Shown piece after piece: positions 8,804 through 19,458 of a DNA stretch of 64,000 bases. The notes under the pieces are model-generated. The model saw only the letters and a list, made by a program, of their open reading frames with translations, was not told the DNA's origin and searched no databases. The translations under genes and the position numbers were made by a program. The stretch comes from Allobosea psychrotolerans (lineage in GTDB: Bacteria > Pseudomonadota > Alphaproteobacteria > Rhizobiales > Beijerinckiaceae). The number at the start of each line of letters is the position of its first letter. The stretch's first letter is position 1. The stretch spans positions 186,001 through 250,000 of the forward strand of contig NZ_PQFZ01000001.1 in the NCBI RefSeq assembly GCF_002917105.1, written 5' to 3'.

Positions 8804-9718
8804 CTAGCGCCCCGGGCCACGCGAAGCGGCGATCAGGCTGGCGATGCGCAGCACACCTTCGCTCGCCGGCCGGTCGGTGCGATGCAGCGTCAGCGTCCAG
8901 CCCGCCTTGCGGCAGGCTTCCTTGATCGCGTCACGATGGGCTTCCAGCCGCTGCCTGTATTCCTCGCCCCAGGAGCCGGCATCGCCGACCCTGAGCGACA
9001 AACCGTCTTCCAGGTCGAAGAGTTCCGCCTGGCCGGTGAAGGGGAAGGTCTCCTCGATCGGATCGGCGATCAGCAGGACATGGCCGCGCGCGCCCGATGA
9101 CGCCATCGTGGCGATGCGCTTGGCCAGCGAGGCGGCGGGGGAGAGGCCGTCGGTGATGATGATCGCATCGGCCAAACGCGGCAGCGGCGCGTCCGGCGGC
9201 AGGTCGGCGTCTGCGCCCTTGGCGTCGACCAAGATCGCTTGCGCCAGCGTCTCGACGATGCGGCGCGAGGCAAGCGCGCGGGTCAGGCCGAGATGGCCGA
9301 CGCGCTCGCCGCCCTCGACCAGCGTCTCGGCGAGGGCGAAGCCGGCGATGAGCGCACGGTCGACCTTCGAGGCCAGGGCGAGCGAGGAGGCAAACCCCAT
9401 CGAGGCCGAGCGATCGATCCAGAGCCAGATCGCATGCGAGGCTTCCCATTCGCGTTCGCGCACGAAGAGATGGCCGTCACGGGCCGAGCGGCGCCAATCG
9501 ATGCGCGAGGCGGATTCGCCGGTGACCAGCGGGCGATACTGCCAGAAGGTCTCGCCGGGGCCGGCGCGCCTGCGCCCATGGATGCCGTGCACGCTGGCCG
9601 AGACCCGTCGCGCCTCCAGGATCAGCCGGGGCAGACGCGCGGCGAGATCGAGCGAGGCGGTGAGAACCGGTCGGGCCGGTTGGCGTTCGGAGGTCCCGAG
9701 AACGCGCATGCGCAGCAT
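8804..9718 (-). CDS. DUF58 domain-containing protein
   Basis: 304 residues from an ATG at 9718, with AGGAGG ten bases upstream that overlaps the moxR stop region. The DUF58 signature is seen as WQYRPLVTGESASRIDWRRSARDGHLFVRE near residues 65-95, followed by a VWA-like core in which WIDRSASMG preserves the DxSxS metal-ion motif. No membrane segment is visible, so it is likely a cytosolic or peripheral partner. It lies directly downstream of moxR, the usual pairing of MoxR ATPase with DUF58 protein, and probably shares its transcript. A longer open frame running through moxR is an artefact of composition. Confidence 0.9.
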   Translation of the reverse strand: MLRMRVLGTSERQPARPVLTASLDLAARLPRLILEARRVSASVHGIHGRRRAGPGETFWQYRPLVTGESASRIDWRRSARDGHLFVREREWEASHAIWLWIDRSASMGFASSLALASKVDRALIAGFALAETLVEGGERVGHLGLTRALASRRIVETLAQAILVDAKGADADLPPDAPLPRLADAIIITDGLSPAASLAKRIATMASSGARGHVLLIADPIEETFPFTGQAELFDLEDGLSLRVGDAGSWGEEYRQRLEAHRDAIKEACRKAGWTLTLHRTDRPASEGVLRIASLIAASRGPGR

Positions 9719-9732
9719 TGTCGTGTCGCCTC

Positions 9733-10755
9733 CTATCCCAACCGTTCCACCAGCTTGGCGATGATGCCCTCGACGGTCTCGCCATCGGCGCGCGCGGCGA
9801 AAGTGAGCGCGATGCGATGCTTCAGAACGGGAATGGCCAGCGCCGCAACGTCGTCCACCGACGGGGCGAGGCGGCCTTCGACCAGCGCCCTGGCGCGGCA
9901 GGCCAGCGTCAGCGACTGGCTGGCGCGAGGCCCCGGGCCCCAGGCGAGCTTGTCGGTGATGGCGGCGTCGCCGCCCTCGGGCCTGGCCGAGCGCACGAGG
10001 TCGAGGATCGCATCGACGACGGTCTCGCCTACCGGCAGGCGGCGCACCAGTCGCTGCGTCGACATCAGCGTCTCGGCGGTCATCGCCTGGACGGGCTTGT
10101 GCTCGGTCGCGCCGGTGGTCTCGAGCAGGATGCGGCGCTCCGCCTCGCGGTCGGGATAGGCGACGTCGATCTCGAGCAGGAAGCGGTCGAGCTGGGCTTC
10201 GGGCAGGGGATAGGTGCCCTCCTGTTCGATCGGATTCTGGGTCGCGAGCACATGGAAAGGCGCCGGCAGGTCGTAACGCTCGCCGCCGATGGTGACATGG
10301 TGCTCCTGCATCGCCTGCAGCAGCGCCGACTGGGTGCGGGGGCTGGCGCGGTTGATCTCGTCGGCCATCAGCAATTGCGCGAAGACCGGACCCTTGATGA
10401 AGCGGAAATGACGCTTGCCCTCCGGGCTCTCGTCGAGCACCTCGGAGCCGAGGATGTCGGAGGGCATCAGGTCCGGCGTGAACTGGACGCGGCGGGCGTT
10501 CAGGCCGAGCACCGTGCCCATCGCCTCGACCAGCTTGGTCTTTGCGAGGCCCGGCACGCCGACGAGCAGGCCGTGGCCGCCGGCGAGCAGGGTGATGAGC
10601 GAAAGATCGACGACCTTCTGCTGACCGAAGATGACCTGGCCGATTTCCTTGCGCGCTGCACCGATGGCGCCGAGCGCGGCCTCGGCCGCTTCGACGATGC
10701 CGGTGTCGAGATTGATCGGCGGGTTGCTCTCCGCCGCACGGACTTGCGCCACCAT
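9733..10755 (-). CDS. MoxR family AAA+ ATPase
   Basis: 340 residues, starting at the ATG at 10755 with AAGGAG upstream; an in-frame GTG further out would add 50 residues of low-complexity sequence. Walker A is GVPGLAKT, Walker B LLMADEINRASP, and the sensor region LATQNPIEQEGTYPLPEAQ is characteristic of MoxR proteins, as is DRFLLEIDVAYPD. MoxR ATPases act as chaperone-like machines that mature or activate VWA-domain partners; the three downstream genes carry VWA-like folds. It should be the first gene of a minus-strand operon covering 3672-10755, divergent from the DUF1285 operon. Confidence 0.95.
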   Translation of the reverse strand: MVAQVRAAESNPPINLDTGIVEAAEAALGAIGAARKEIGQVIFGQQKVVDLSLITLLAGGHGLLVGVPGLAKTKLVEAMGTVLGLNARRVQFTPDLMPSDILGSEVLDESPEGKRHFRFIKGPVFAQLLMADEINRASPRTQSALLQAMQEHHVTIGGERYDLPAPFHVLATQNPIEQEGTYPLPEAQLDRFLLEIDVAYPDREAERRILLETTGATEHKPVQAMTAETLMSTQRLVRRLPVGETVVDAILDLVRSARPEGGDAAITDKLAWGPGPRASQSLTLACRARALVEGRLAPSVDDVAALAIPVLKHRIALTFAARADGETVEGIIAKLVERLG

Positions 10756-10901
10756 GTCGATCTCCTTCACCCTTGTCGTCGCAGCTTGCGTCTTCTGGTC
10801 CCGGCGTCTTTGCTTCCGGCCCGTCCCGAACCCACAAGGCCTTGAGCCGTTGAGTGTGGACGGGTCGCCATGCCGGCTCAAGGGGCCCGATGGCGCGGTG
10901 C

Positions 10902-10927
10902 ACATAAACTCCGCTTCACGATTATGT
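10902..10927. promoter_or_regulatory. Inverted repeat between divergent moxR and DUF1285 operons
   Basis: ACATAA (10902-10907) and TTATGT (10922-10927) form a perfect inverted pair with 14 bases between, and an ACTCC/GGAGT pair is interleaved. It lies in the 234-base divergent intergenic region, where a regulator could affect both operons. No regulator is assigned. Confidence 0.3.
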
Positions 10928-10989
10928 GGAGTTCAAGGCAAGAACACGATGCAACCAATATGCCGCATGCGGTGCAGCCGGGGTTTTCG

Positions 10990-11580
10990 ATGACAGAATC
11001 CGTTTCCGCGATGGACCGGCTGCTGACCTCGCTGCGCGATGGCAAGGGCCGGGGGCTGCCGCCGGTCGAGCGCTGGAATCCGCCTTTTTGCGGCGATATC
11101 GACATGCGCATCGCTGCCGACGGCACCTGGTTCTATCTGGGCACGCCGATTGGAAGGCCGGCCCTGGTCAAGCTTTTCTCCTCCGTGCTGCGCAGGGATG
11201 ATGGCGCTTACGTTCTCGTGACCCCGGTCGAGAAGGTCGGGATCACGGTCGAGGACGCGCCTTTCCAGGCTGTCGAGATGGCGGTGGACGGCGAGGGGGA
11301 GGGGCGCTCGCTGGCGTTCCGGACGCAAGTTGACGATGTCGTGAGCGCGGGGCCCGGCCATGCGATTCGTTTCGAGCGCGCGGCCAAGGGTGGGCTCAAA
11401 CCCTATATTCACGTCAGGCACGATCTTTGGGCGCGGGTGACGCGGGCCGTGACCTATGACCTGCTCGCGCTCGGCGAGGTGCGTGAGGTCAACGGCTTGC
11501 CGATGTTCGGCGTGGCTGCTGGCGGCGTGTTCTACCCGGCGGTGCCGGCCAGCGAGATCGAGGACGGCGAGGCGGAATGA
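10990..11580 (+). CDS. DUF1285 domain-containing protein
   Basis: 196 residues. The family hallmark runs from PPVERWNPPFCGDIDMRIAADGTWFYLGTPIGR through LVKLFSSVLRRDDG to the YLVTPVEKVGI-like segment (here YVLVTPVEKVGITVEDAPF). The family is widespread in proteobacteria; its function is not established. The ATG at 10990 is taken because the conserved domain begins soon after; a start some 30 bases earlier is possible. It opens a tight operon with a CoA-type Nudix gene, sharing ATGA with it. Confidence 0.88.
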   Translation: MTESVSAMDRLLTSLRDGKGRGLPPVERWNPPFCGDIDMRIAADGTWFYLGTPIGRPALVKLFSSVLRRDDGAYVLVTPVEKVGITVEDAPFQAVEMAVDGEGEGRSLAFRTQVDDVVSAGPGHAIRFERAAKGGLKPYIHVRHDLWARVTRAVTYDLLALGEVREVNGLPMFGVAAGGVFYPAVPASEIEDGEAE

Positions 11581-12236
11581 CGGCGTTGAACCTGACAGCG
11601 GATGCGTTCGCGGCACTGGCGCTCGAACGGCTGCGCCACGAGCCGCCGGCACTTGGCGACCTGATCAGCCGTCTGCGCGGCGACCATGAGATGCAGCCCG
11701 AAGACTTGCAGTGCGAGCCGTTTGCCATGCCCGACGAGGCGACCGCGATACAGGCGGCGGTGCTGATCGGTATCGTGGCTCGCCCGGAGGGGCCGACCGT
11801 GCTGCTGACGCAGCGTGCGGCGGCGCTGCGCAGCCATTCCGCGCAAGTCGCCTTTCCCGGTGGGCGGGTCGATGCCGTCGACGGCTCGCCGGTGGTCACG
11901 GCGCTGCGCGAGGCGGAGGAGGAGATCGGCCTGCCGCGCCAGCAGGTGCGGACGCTTGGCTTTCTCGACGCCTATCTGACCGGCACGGGCTATCGCATCG
12001 TGCCGGTGGTTGCGCTGATCGAGCCGCCATTCTCGCTGACGATCAACCGGTATGAGGTCGATCAAGCCTTCGAGACGCCGCTCGCCTTTCTGCTCGACCC
12101 CGCCAATCACCATCGCGAGGGGCGCCTGTGGGAAGGCCGCTATCGCACCTACTATGCGATGCCGTTCGGGGAGCACTATATCTGGGGTGCAACCGCTGGC
12201 ATGATCCGCAACCTCTACGAACGGCTCGCCGGCTGA
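11577..12236 (+). CDS. Nudix hydrolase of the CoA pyrophosphatase type
   Basis: 219 residues. The stretch LLTQRAAALRSHSAQVAFPGGRVD is the marker (UPF0035) upstream of the Nudix box in CoA-pyrophosphatase-like enzymes, and the box itself follows as ALREAEEEIGL. Members hydrolyse CoA or acyl-CoA to phosphopantetheine and 3',5'-ADP. Its start overlaps the DUF1285 stop by four bases, suggesting translational coupling. The region before residue 50 is a helical extension common in alphaproteobacterial members. Confidence 0.9.
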   Translation: MTALNLTADAFAALALERLRHEPPALGDLISRLRGDHEMQPEDLQCEPFAMPDEATAIQAAVLIGIVARPEGPTVLLTQRAAALRSHSAQVAFPGGRVDAVDGSPVVTALREAEEEIGLPRQQVRTLGFLDAYLTGTGYRIVPVVALIEPPFSLTINRYEVDQAFETPLAFLLDPANHHREGRLWEGRYRTYYAMPFGEHYIWGATAGMIRNLYERLAG

Positions 12237-12257
12237 CCTGACTGGGAAGAAGCGCCG

Positions 12258-12515
12258 ATGCTGCGTTCGCTGATCGAGGAGTTCCTGCTCTTCGTCCTGC
12301 CTTTCTGTGCCTTTGCGGCCTATCTCGTGATCAGGCGGCGCAATCCGCTCGATGTCGAGCATTGGAGTCCGCATCTGTTCCGGCTCTCCGTCGGGGGGCT
12401 TGCTCTGGGGATCGGCTTCTTCTTCGTCGCCGGATGGATCGCACCGCGGAACCGGGGCGCCTATGAGCCGCCGCATATGGAAAACGGCCAGCTCGTGCCG
12501 GGACGGTTCAAATGA
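12258..12515 (+). CDS. DUF6111 family small membrane protein
   Basis: 85 residues with two hydrophobic segments (FLLFVLPFCAFAAYLVI and LFRLSVGGLALGIGFFFVAGWI) separated by a short basic loop, and a hydrophilic tail containing RGAYEPPHMENGQLVPGRF. This matches the small DUF6111 family found between the Nudix and CCA-transferase genes in Hyphomicrobiales. Function unknown. It overlaps the cca start by four bases. Confidence 0.8.
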   Translation: MLRSLIEEFLLFVLPFCAFAAYLVIRRRNPLDVEHWSPHLFRLSVGGLALGIGFFFVAGWIAPRNRGAYEPPHMENGQLVPGRFK

Positions 12516-13804
12516 ACCAAGCGGCGACAATGCGGATCGCGGCCTTCCTGGCCCGCCCCGCCGTTGCTGCCGTGCTCGCGGCGCTGAACCCGGAGGGCGA
12601 GGAGACCCGCATCATCGGCGGGGCCGTCAGGAATCTCCTGCTCGACGAGCCCATCGGCGATGTCGATCTCGCCACCACGGCGCTGCCGCAAGAGACGATC
12701 CGGCTTGGGCGAGCGGCAGGTTACAAGGCGGTTCCGACCGGCATCGAGCATGGCACGGTGACGCTCGTCCGCGACGGGGCGAGCTTCGAGGTGACGACGC
12801 TCAGGCGCGATGTCGAGACCGATGGACGCCGCGCCAAGGTCGCCTTCGGGCGCGCCTTCGCCGAGGATGCGCTGCGGCGCGATTTCACCATCAACGCGCT
12901 GGGCCTTGATCGGCATGGCGGCCTTCACGACTACGGCGATGGGCTGGCCGATCTCGCCGCGCGGCGCATTCGCTTCATCGGTGATCCGGCCGAGCGCATC
13001 CGCGAGGATTACCTGCGCATCCTGCGCTTCTTCCGGTTTCATGCCCAGTATGGACATGGCGGCCCCGATCCGGCCGGGCTCGCCGCCTGCATCTCGGGAC
13101 GTGCCGGGCTGGAGGGGCTGTCGCGGGAGCGTGTGCGGGCCGAGACGCTGAAGCTGCTGATCGCGCCGGGCGCCGCGTACGCCGTTATGGCGATGGCTGG
13201 AGCGGGTCTGCTGATGCCACTCATTGGCGGCGTGCCCTACCTCTCGCGTTTTGCGGCGATCGCGGATGGGGGCGGGCGGAAGCGAGGAGCGGCGGCACCG
13301 TTTCATCCCGCTTTCCGGCTGGCAGCCCTGGCTGTCGCTGTTGGCGAGGATGCGCTGCGGCTGCGCGAGCGATTGCGCCTCTCGAATGAGGAGTTCGACA
13401 GGATCGAGCGCATCGCGGCCGCGCTGGAGGCGTTGTCGGGGCAGGTACCCTCGCCGATGCTCGCCGCCCTGCGTCACCTGGCGCAGCGGATCGGGGTCGA
13501 TGCGGTAGCCGCGGGGCTCATCCTTCTCACGGCGAATGCCGGCGAGCCGCAGCGGCTGGAGGCGCAGGCGCTGATCGCCGATCTCGGCCGGACGCCGCCT
13601 TTCCTGCCGAACGGCCGCGACGTTCTGGTGCATGGCGTTGCGGCCGGGCCGAAGATCGGGCGCGTTCTGGAGGCGGCGCGGAGCGCCTGGATCGACGCAG
13701 GCTGTCCGGCCGGGCAGGTTGAGCAGGCGGCTTTTGTCGAGGCGGCTGTCGAGATACTCGAGGGTGCCGCGACAGAGGCGGAGTTTACCAATCGGCAATC
13801 ATGA
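12512..13804 (+). CDS. cca: CCA tRNA nucleotidyltransferase
   Basis: 430 residues. The enzyme adds or repairs the 3'-CCA of tRNAs with CTP and ATP. The nucleotidyltransferase head shows IIGGAVRNLLLDEPIGDVDLAT, where the DxD pair binds metal, then EVTTLRRDVETDGR and RRDFTINALGLD, followed by the ARRIRFIGDPAERIREDYLRILR block typical of class II enzymes. The C-terminal half is the helical tRNA-binding region. The usual GGxVRD reads GGAVRN here, an uncommon but known variation. It is the last gene of the DUF1285-Nudix-DUF6111 operon, its ATG overlapping the DUF6111 stop. Confidence 0.95.
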   Translation: MNQAATMRIAAFLARPAVAAVLAALNPEGEETRIIGGAVRNLLLDEPIGDVDLATTALPQETIRLGRAAGYKAVPTGIEHGTVTLVRDGASFEVTTLRRDVETDGRRAKVAFGRAFAEDALRRDFTINALGLDRHGGLHDYGDGLADLAARRIRFIGDPAERIREDYLRILRFFRFHAQYGHGGPDPAGLAACISGRAGLEGLSRERVRAETLKLLIAPGAAYAVMAMAGAGLLMPLIGGVPYLSRFAAIADGGGRKRGAAAPFHPAFRLAALAVAVGEDALRLRERLRLSNEEFDRIERIAAALEALSGQVPSPMLAALRHLAQRIGVDAVAAGLILLTANAGEPQRLEAQALIADLGRTPPFLPNGRDVLVHGVAAGPKIGRVLEAARSAWIDAGCPAGQVEQAAFVEAAVEILEGAATEAEFTNRQS

Positions 13805-13932
13805 ATTGAAGCAATGGTCGTTTAGGCGCCCGCAACGCCAAGTTTTATCTGACCAAGGTTTGCGACTTCATAGATTGTTCTGCAACCTCCGGTAGGGTCG
13901 ATGTATCGCTTCGCCAGGATGGTTGCAGGCTA

Positions 13933-15078
13933 ATGATGAGTCGGATTCATTCCATCGATGCGGCTCGAGGACTCTGTCTTCTCAATATCTTTATCAACCA
14001 CATCACTCTTGGTTTCAGTAAAGAAATATCGTTCTCCAAACTTGGCTTGTCGGATGCCGCCGAAATTTTCGTGCTGGTTTCGGGAGTTTCGACTTATTTG
14101 TTTTATGGAACGCTCCAGATCGAAGCCATGACTCTTGGCCTTTGGAGGCGCGCTATAAGATTGTATTTCGTCAATGCCATCATCGTCTTATCGACGTTGG
14201 GTGTGATAATGTCGATCGATCATTTCACGGGAGACCTTAAGATATTCGATCAAGACATTGTTGATGCGCTTCGATCGAACGAAGTCGAGCGTTCATTGTG
14301 GCTTATTTTCAGTTTTCAGCAAAGTGTCGGATATTCGGTCGTATTGAAATTATACATGTATTTTATGCTGTTGTGTCCGGCCCTGATATGGCTCTCTTCC
14401 AGAACATGGTGGTACTCGCTTCCTCCAGCGGTCCTCATCTGGGCTGTGGCCGGGCAGTTCGATCTGGTCCCGCGCAACAGCCTGACCGGGGAGCCGTTTG
14501 CGCTGACGATCCTGCCCTGGACATTGATCTTTACATGCGGAATTGCGCTCGGAGCCGCGATCAAGCAGGGCGTCGAAGTGCCGCAATCGCGCTTTCTCAA
14601 GATTTTGGCGTTCGCCTATGTGCTGGGATATGTGGTTTTCGTCACGCTGATAGCGCCTCATTGGCCGGCGGCGATTGATTGGTTCGCAACGCGCAACGAT
14701 CATTTCTGGCTGGGCGGAAGCAAGACCTACCAGTCACCATTGCGGCTGCTGCACGCTCTGTCGCTGGTCTATCTGTTCATTTCCTGCCCAGGGGCACCTT
14801 TGATAAGGCTACTGCACCAGGCCAATCCGCGGGGCTTCCTTTGCCGGATGGGGCGCAGATCGCTGCCGATCTTTGCATTTGGTGCGGTGGTTTCGGTTGC
14901 CGCGGACGAGGCGCTTTTCGCCGCCCAGCATTTTTTCGGGGCAAGGTCTCTGCCATCGATCGCTGTCGAGCTTGTTTTCGTTGCGCTGGGCATCGCAGCC
15001 ATGATCGCCATCGCAGATCGTCGATGGCCATTCCAACGGCCAAACCGCATCGTTGCAGAGCAGCCGATATCGCCTTAA
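13933..15078 (+). CDS. OpgC-domain multi-pass membrane protein (acyltransferase 3-like)
   Basis: 381 residues with roughly ten hydrophobic segments. It starts with the OpgC/acyltransferase opening IHSIDAARGLCLLNIFINH, followed by LSDAAEIFVLVSGVS, the usual pattern of this family, whose members modify periplasmic glucans or exopolysaccharide with succinyl or other acyl groups. It is monocistronic. The first 450 bases are clearly AT-richer than the last 450 and than neighbouring genes, suggesting a foreign or mosaic origin. The substrate is not predictable. Confidence 0.8.
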   Translation: MMSRIHSIDAARGLCLLNIFINHITLGFSKEISFSKLGLSDAAEIFVLVSGVSTYLFYGTLQIEAMTLGLWRRAIRLYFVNAIIVLSTLGVIMSIDHFTGDLKIFDQDIVDALRSNEVERSLWLIFSFQQSVGYSVVLKLYMYFMLLCPALIWLSSRTWWYSLPPAVLIWAVAGQFDLVPRNSLTGEPFALTILPWTLIFTCGIALGAAIKQGVEVPQSRFLKILAFAYVLGYVVFVTLIAPHWPAAIDWFATRNDHFWLGGSKTYQSPLRLLHALSLVYLFISCPGAPLIRLLHQANPRGFLCRMGRRSLPIFAFGAVVSVAADEALFAAQHFFGARSLPSIAVELVFVALGIAAMIAIADRRWPFQRPNRIVAEQPISP

Positions 15079-15120
15079 TCTTTTGCGCGACCGGGCTGCG
15101 GCGCACGGGCGCCGCTCACT

Positions 15121-16053
15121 TTACGGCCATCGGACGGTCGGCGGCAGCGATGAGAGGATCGAGTCGACATTGCCGCCGGTTTTCAGCCCGAAGATCGTGC
15201 CGCGGTCATAAAGCAGGTTGAACTCGACATAGCGGCCGCGCCGGACCTGTTGCTCGTGGCGGTCAGCCTCCGTCCAGGGCGTCGTCATGTTGGCGCGCAA
15301 GATGGCGGGATAGGCTCCAAGAAAGGCCTCGCCGACCGCTTGCGTGAAGGCGAAATCGCCTTCCGGTTCGCCCGACCAGACATAGTCGTAGAAGATGCCG
15401 CCGATGCCGCGTGGCTCGTTGCGATGCTTCAGGTAGAAATATTCGTCGCACCATTGCTTGAAACGGCGATAGTCGGCGATGGGCGCGAAGCGCTCGCAAG
15501 GGCCGCGCATCGCGGCGTGGAAGGCGATCGCATCCGGATCCTCCTGCGAGCGTCGCCGGTCCAGGACCGGGGTGAGGTCCGCGCCGCCGCCGAACCAGGG
15601 CTTCGTCGTCACCACGAAGCGCGTGTTCATGTGCACGGTCGGTGCATGCGGATTCCAGGGATGGGCGATCAGCGAGATGCCTGTCGCATGGAAGCGCGGA
15701 TCCTCGGAGGCGCCCGGAATCTGGCCGGCGAATTCAGGCTGGAAGGTGCCATGTACGGTCGAGACATGGACGCCGACCTTCTCGAAGACGCGGCCCTGCA
15801 TCACCGACATGACGCCACCACCACCCTCGGCACCGTCATGGTTCCTGCGCTGCCAGGGCGTGCGCACGAAGCGTCCCGGGGTCGAGGTCTCGGGCGGGAA
15901 AGGGCCGGTCGCCTCATCCTCGATCGCCTCGAACGCGGTGCAGATACGGTCGCGCAAGCTGGCGAACCAGGTGGCCGCGCGCGGCTTCATCGCCTCTGCA
16001 AGCGCCATCTGGGTTTGTTTGGCGCGGTCTTCCGCCGCCGTAGCCTCGGTCAT
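15121..16053 (-). CDS. hemF: Oxygen-dependent coproporphyrinogen-III oxidase
   Basis: 310 residues. HemF oxidatively decarboxylates coproporphyrinogen III to protoporphyrinogen IX in haem synthesis, without metal or iron-sulphur cluster. Characteristic blocks are visible: [67 protein letters not shown] and [16 protein letters not shown]. The start at 16053 shares ATGA with the upstream trmL stop, so the two are probably co-translated. A longer open frame beyond 16053 runs through trmL in another frame and is not real. Confidence 0.96.
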   Translation of the reverse strand: MTEATAAEDRAKQTQMALAEAMKPRAATWFASLRDRICTAFEAIEDEATGPFPPETSTPGRFVRTPWQRRNHDGAEGGGGVMSVMQGRVFEKVGVHVSTVHGTFQPEFAGQIPGASEDPRFHATGISLIAHPWNPHAPTVHMNTRFVVTTKPWFGGGADLTPVLDRRRSQEDPDAIAFHAAMRGPCERFAPIADYRRFKQWCDEYFYLKHRNEPRGIGGIFYDYVWSGEPEGDFAFTQAVGEAFLGAYPAILRANMTTPWTEADRHEQQVRRGRYVEFNLLYDRGTIFGLKTGGNVDSILSSLPPTVRWP

Positions 16054-16541
16054 CGTCCGTCCTCGCGGGCGGCTGGATAGCCACCGACCTGCCGCAAGGC
16101 TTCGCCCAGAACGATGGCGGCCGCAACCGCTACGTTGAGCGAGCGCAGGCCGAAGCGCATCGGCACATGCACGCTTGCCTGTGCCGCCGCATAGACCTCC
16201 GGCAGGACGCCGGCGGATTCCCGCCCGACCATGATGATGTCGCCCGGCTGGAAGGCGAAGGCAGTGTGCGTGGTTGCCCCGTCGGTCTCGGCCAGGATCA
16301 GGCGGTGGCCGGCCGCGCGCCGCCAAGCGTCGAAGGCAGCGAAGGAATCATGGCGCGCGATCGCGGCTCGTTCGAGATAATCCATGCCCGAGCGCCGGAA
16401 ATGCCGATCAGAGACGTCGAAGGCTGCGGGCTCGACGATGTCGACGGTGACGCCGAGACAGGCGCAAAGCCGGATCATCGTGCCGGCATTCTGCGGGATG
16501 TCGGGCTGGTAGAGGGCGAGGCGCAACATGGCCGCCGTCAT
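16050..16541 (-). CDS. trmL: tRNA (cytidine(34)-2'-O)-methyltransferase
   Basis: 163 residues of the SPOUT superfamily, methylating the wobble ribose of certain leucine tRNAs with S-adenosylmethionine. The N terminus [20 protein letters not shown] and the knot region [16 protein letters not shown] ... [19 protein letters not shown] are typical of TrmL. An alternative ATG lies four codons in, at 16529. The gene overlaps hemF by four bases and is the promoter-proximal member of the pair. Confidence 0.93.
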   Translation of the reverse strand: MTAAMLRLALYQPDIPQNAGTMIRLCACLGVTVDIVEPAAFDVSDRHFRRSGMDYLERAAIARHDSFAAFDAWRRAAGHRLILAETDGATTHTAFAFQPGDIIMVGRESAGVLPEVYAAAQASVHVPMRFGLRSLNVAVAAAIVLGEALRQVGGYPAAREDGR

Positions 16542-16736
16542 GGGCCGGTGGCTCGACGGGCGTCAAGAAGGCCGAAGGCGATTTGCAAGGATGGAGGCTT
16601 GGCGCCCGGTCCGCATGCCTGGCGCAAAGCGCCGGCCGTGGGCGGCGCGCCCCTTGGTTTAACCAAGCATTAACCGTTTTCTCGGCCTCATCCGGCTTTC
16701 CTGAGCTGGAGCTGGGGGCTCTCGAAGGACAATGTG

Positions 16737-16961
16737 ATGCACGATTTCAACCCCGATCCGCACGCCACGGACCATCTCGTCGGGCGTCCGGTGGCCGATG
16801 TCGAACGTGAGCTGATTCTGGCCACGTTGAGGGAAACCGGCGGCAACCGCACGCATGCGGCCAATATGCTCTGCATATCGATAAGAACCCTGCGCAACAG
16901 GCTCGGCGCCTATGCGTCCGAAGGATATGACGTACCCGAGCCCGGGCAGGCGTCGCAATAA
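16737..16961 (+). CDS. Small Fis-type helix-turn-helix protein resembling the C terminus of FlbD
   Basis: 74 residues from ATG 16737 (a GTG directly before it is possible), with GAAGGA eight bases upstream. The stretch GRPVADVERELILATL followed by GNRTHAANMLCISIRTLRNRL is the Fis-family DNA-binding domain as found at the end of the flagellar regulator FlbD, but no receiver or AAA+ domain is present. It is probably a stand-alone DNA-binding protein. No flagellar genes are in the window. Other related small proteins may serve as general nucleoid or transcription factors; the target is unknown. Confidence 0.8.
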   Translation: MHDFNPDPHATDHLVGRPVADVERELILATLRETGGNRTHAANMLCISIRTLRNRLGAYASEGYDVPEPGQASQ

Positions 16962-16984
16962 AGCAGGCTTTTTATCGCTTTCTG

Positions 16985-17046
16985 CCGAAAACACGCCGCC
17001 GTCCCGGGCCTCCCTTCAGGCGTCCGGGATGATGGCGTGTTTTCGG
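16985..17046. terminator. Long bipartite hairpin downstream of the Fis-like gene
   Basis: CCGAAAACACGCC (16985-16997) pairs perfectly with GGCGTGTTTTCGG (17034-17046); inside it TCCCGG pairs with CCGGGA and GCCT with AGGC. The A-tract on the left and T-tract on the right give a bidirectional intrinsic-terminator shape, starting 24 bases after the Fis-like stop. The rest of the 409-base gap to the ABC transporter holds no convincing gene. Confidence 0.65.
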
Positions 17047-17289
17047 CCTGAGCCAGTCTGCATCAGCGCGCATTGGCGACGGGCATGGCTGTCGGCTGCG
17101 CATGTCGAGACGCTCATTCCCTTCAGACCGGGGCGGGCGCTGTCCGTGCCCGGCAACGATCCGGCCGCGCTTGCGGCGCGGCTTGGGAGTTGTATTGCCC
17201 CTTGCCGGACAACACATTGCGGGCGCGGCTGCCGAGTGGCGGCTCCTGACGTGATTGGCCTTTGCTTCAGCTGATACTCGACCGTCTCA

Positions 17290-17316
17290 CCCCGGTGTGG
17301 CCGGGGCTAGTCTTTT
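17290..17316 (+). terminator. Short hairpin followed by a T run
   Basis: CCCCGG (17290-17295) and CCGGGG (17301-17306) form a six-pair stem around TGTGG, followed after four bases by TCTTTTT. It lies 55 bases upstream of the ABC transporter start with no gene directly before it, so it could end a short leader transcript or be an attenuator-like element. Confidence 0.4.
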
Positions 17317-17370
17317 TCCAGAACGGTTTACGCCTTAATTTCAAAGATATACGGGATTAATCAGACGATT

Positions 17371-19236
<1,866 letters not shown>

Positions 19237-19458
19237 ATCTCTGCTGCATCGCCTCCAGCCTCGCGTCGCAAGAGGGAGGGGCGAGCGCACCGCAACAGTA
19301 GACTTCGTCCAAACTGCATGCCAAAGAGCGCGACAGTGACGTGCCGTCGCATTGCGGTGGTAACGACACGCCCGTAAGACCGGATTCAGGCGATAATTTC
19401 GAGTCATTCCAGACTTGGATGAATTGCCGGGCCAGAGCGACTTGCAGAGGATTGGATC

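Noticed and set aside
9719..10903. Open minus-strand frame continuous with DUF58 through moxR
   Set aside because: It is the out-of-frame shadow of moxR; DUF58 has its own ATG and ribosome site at 9718.
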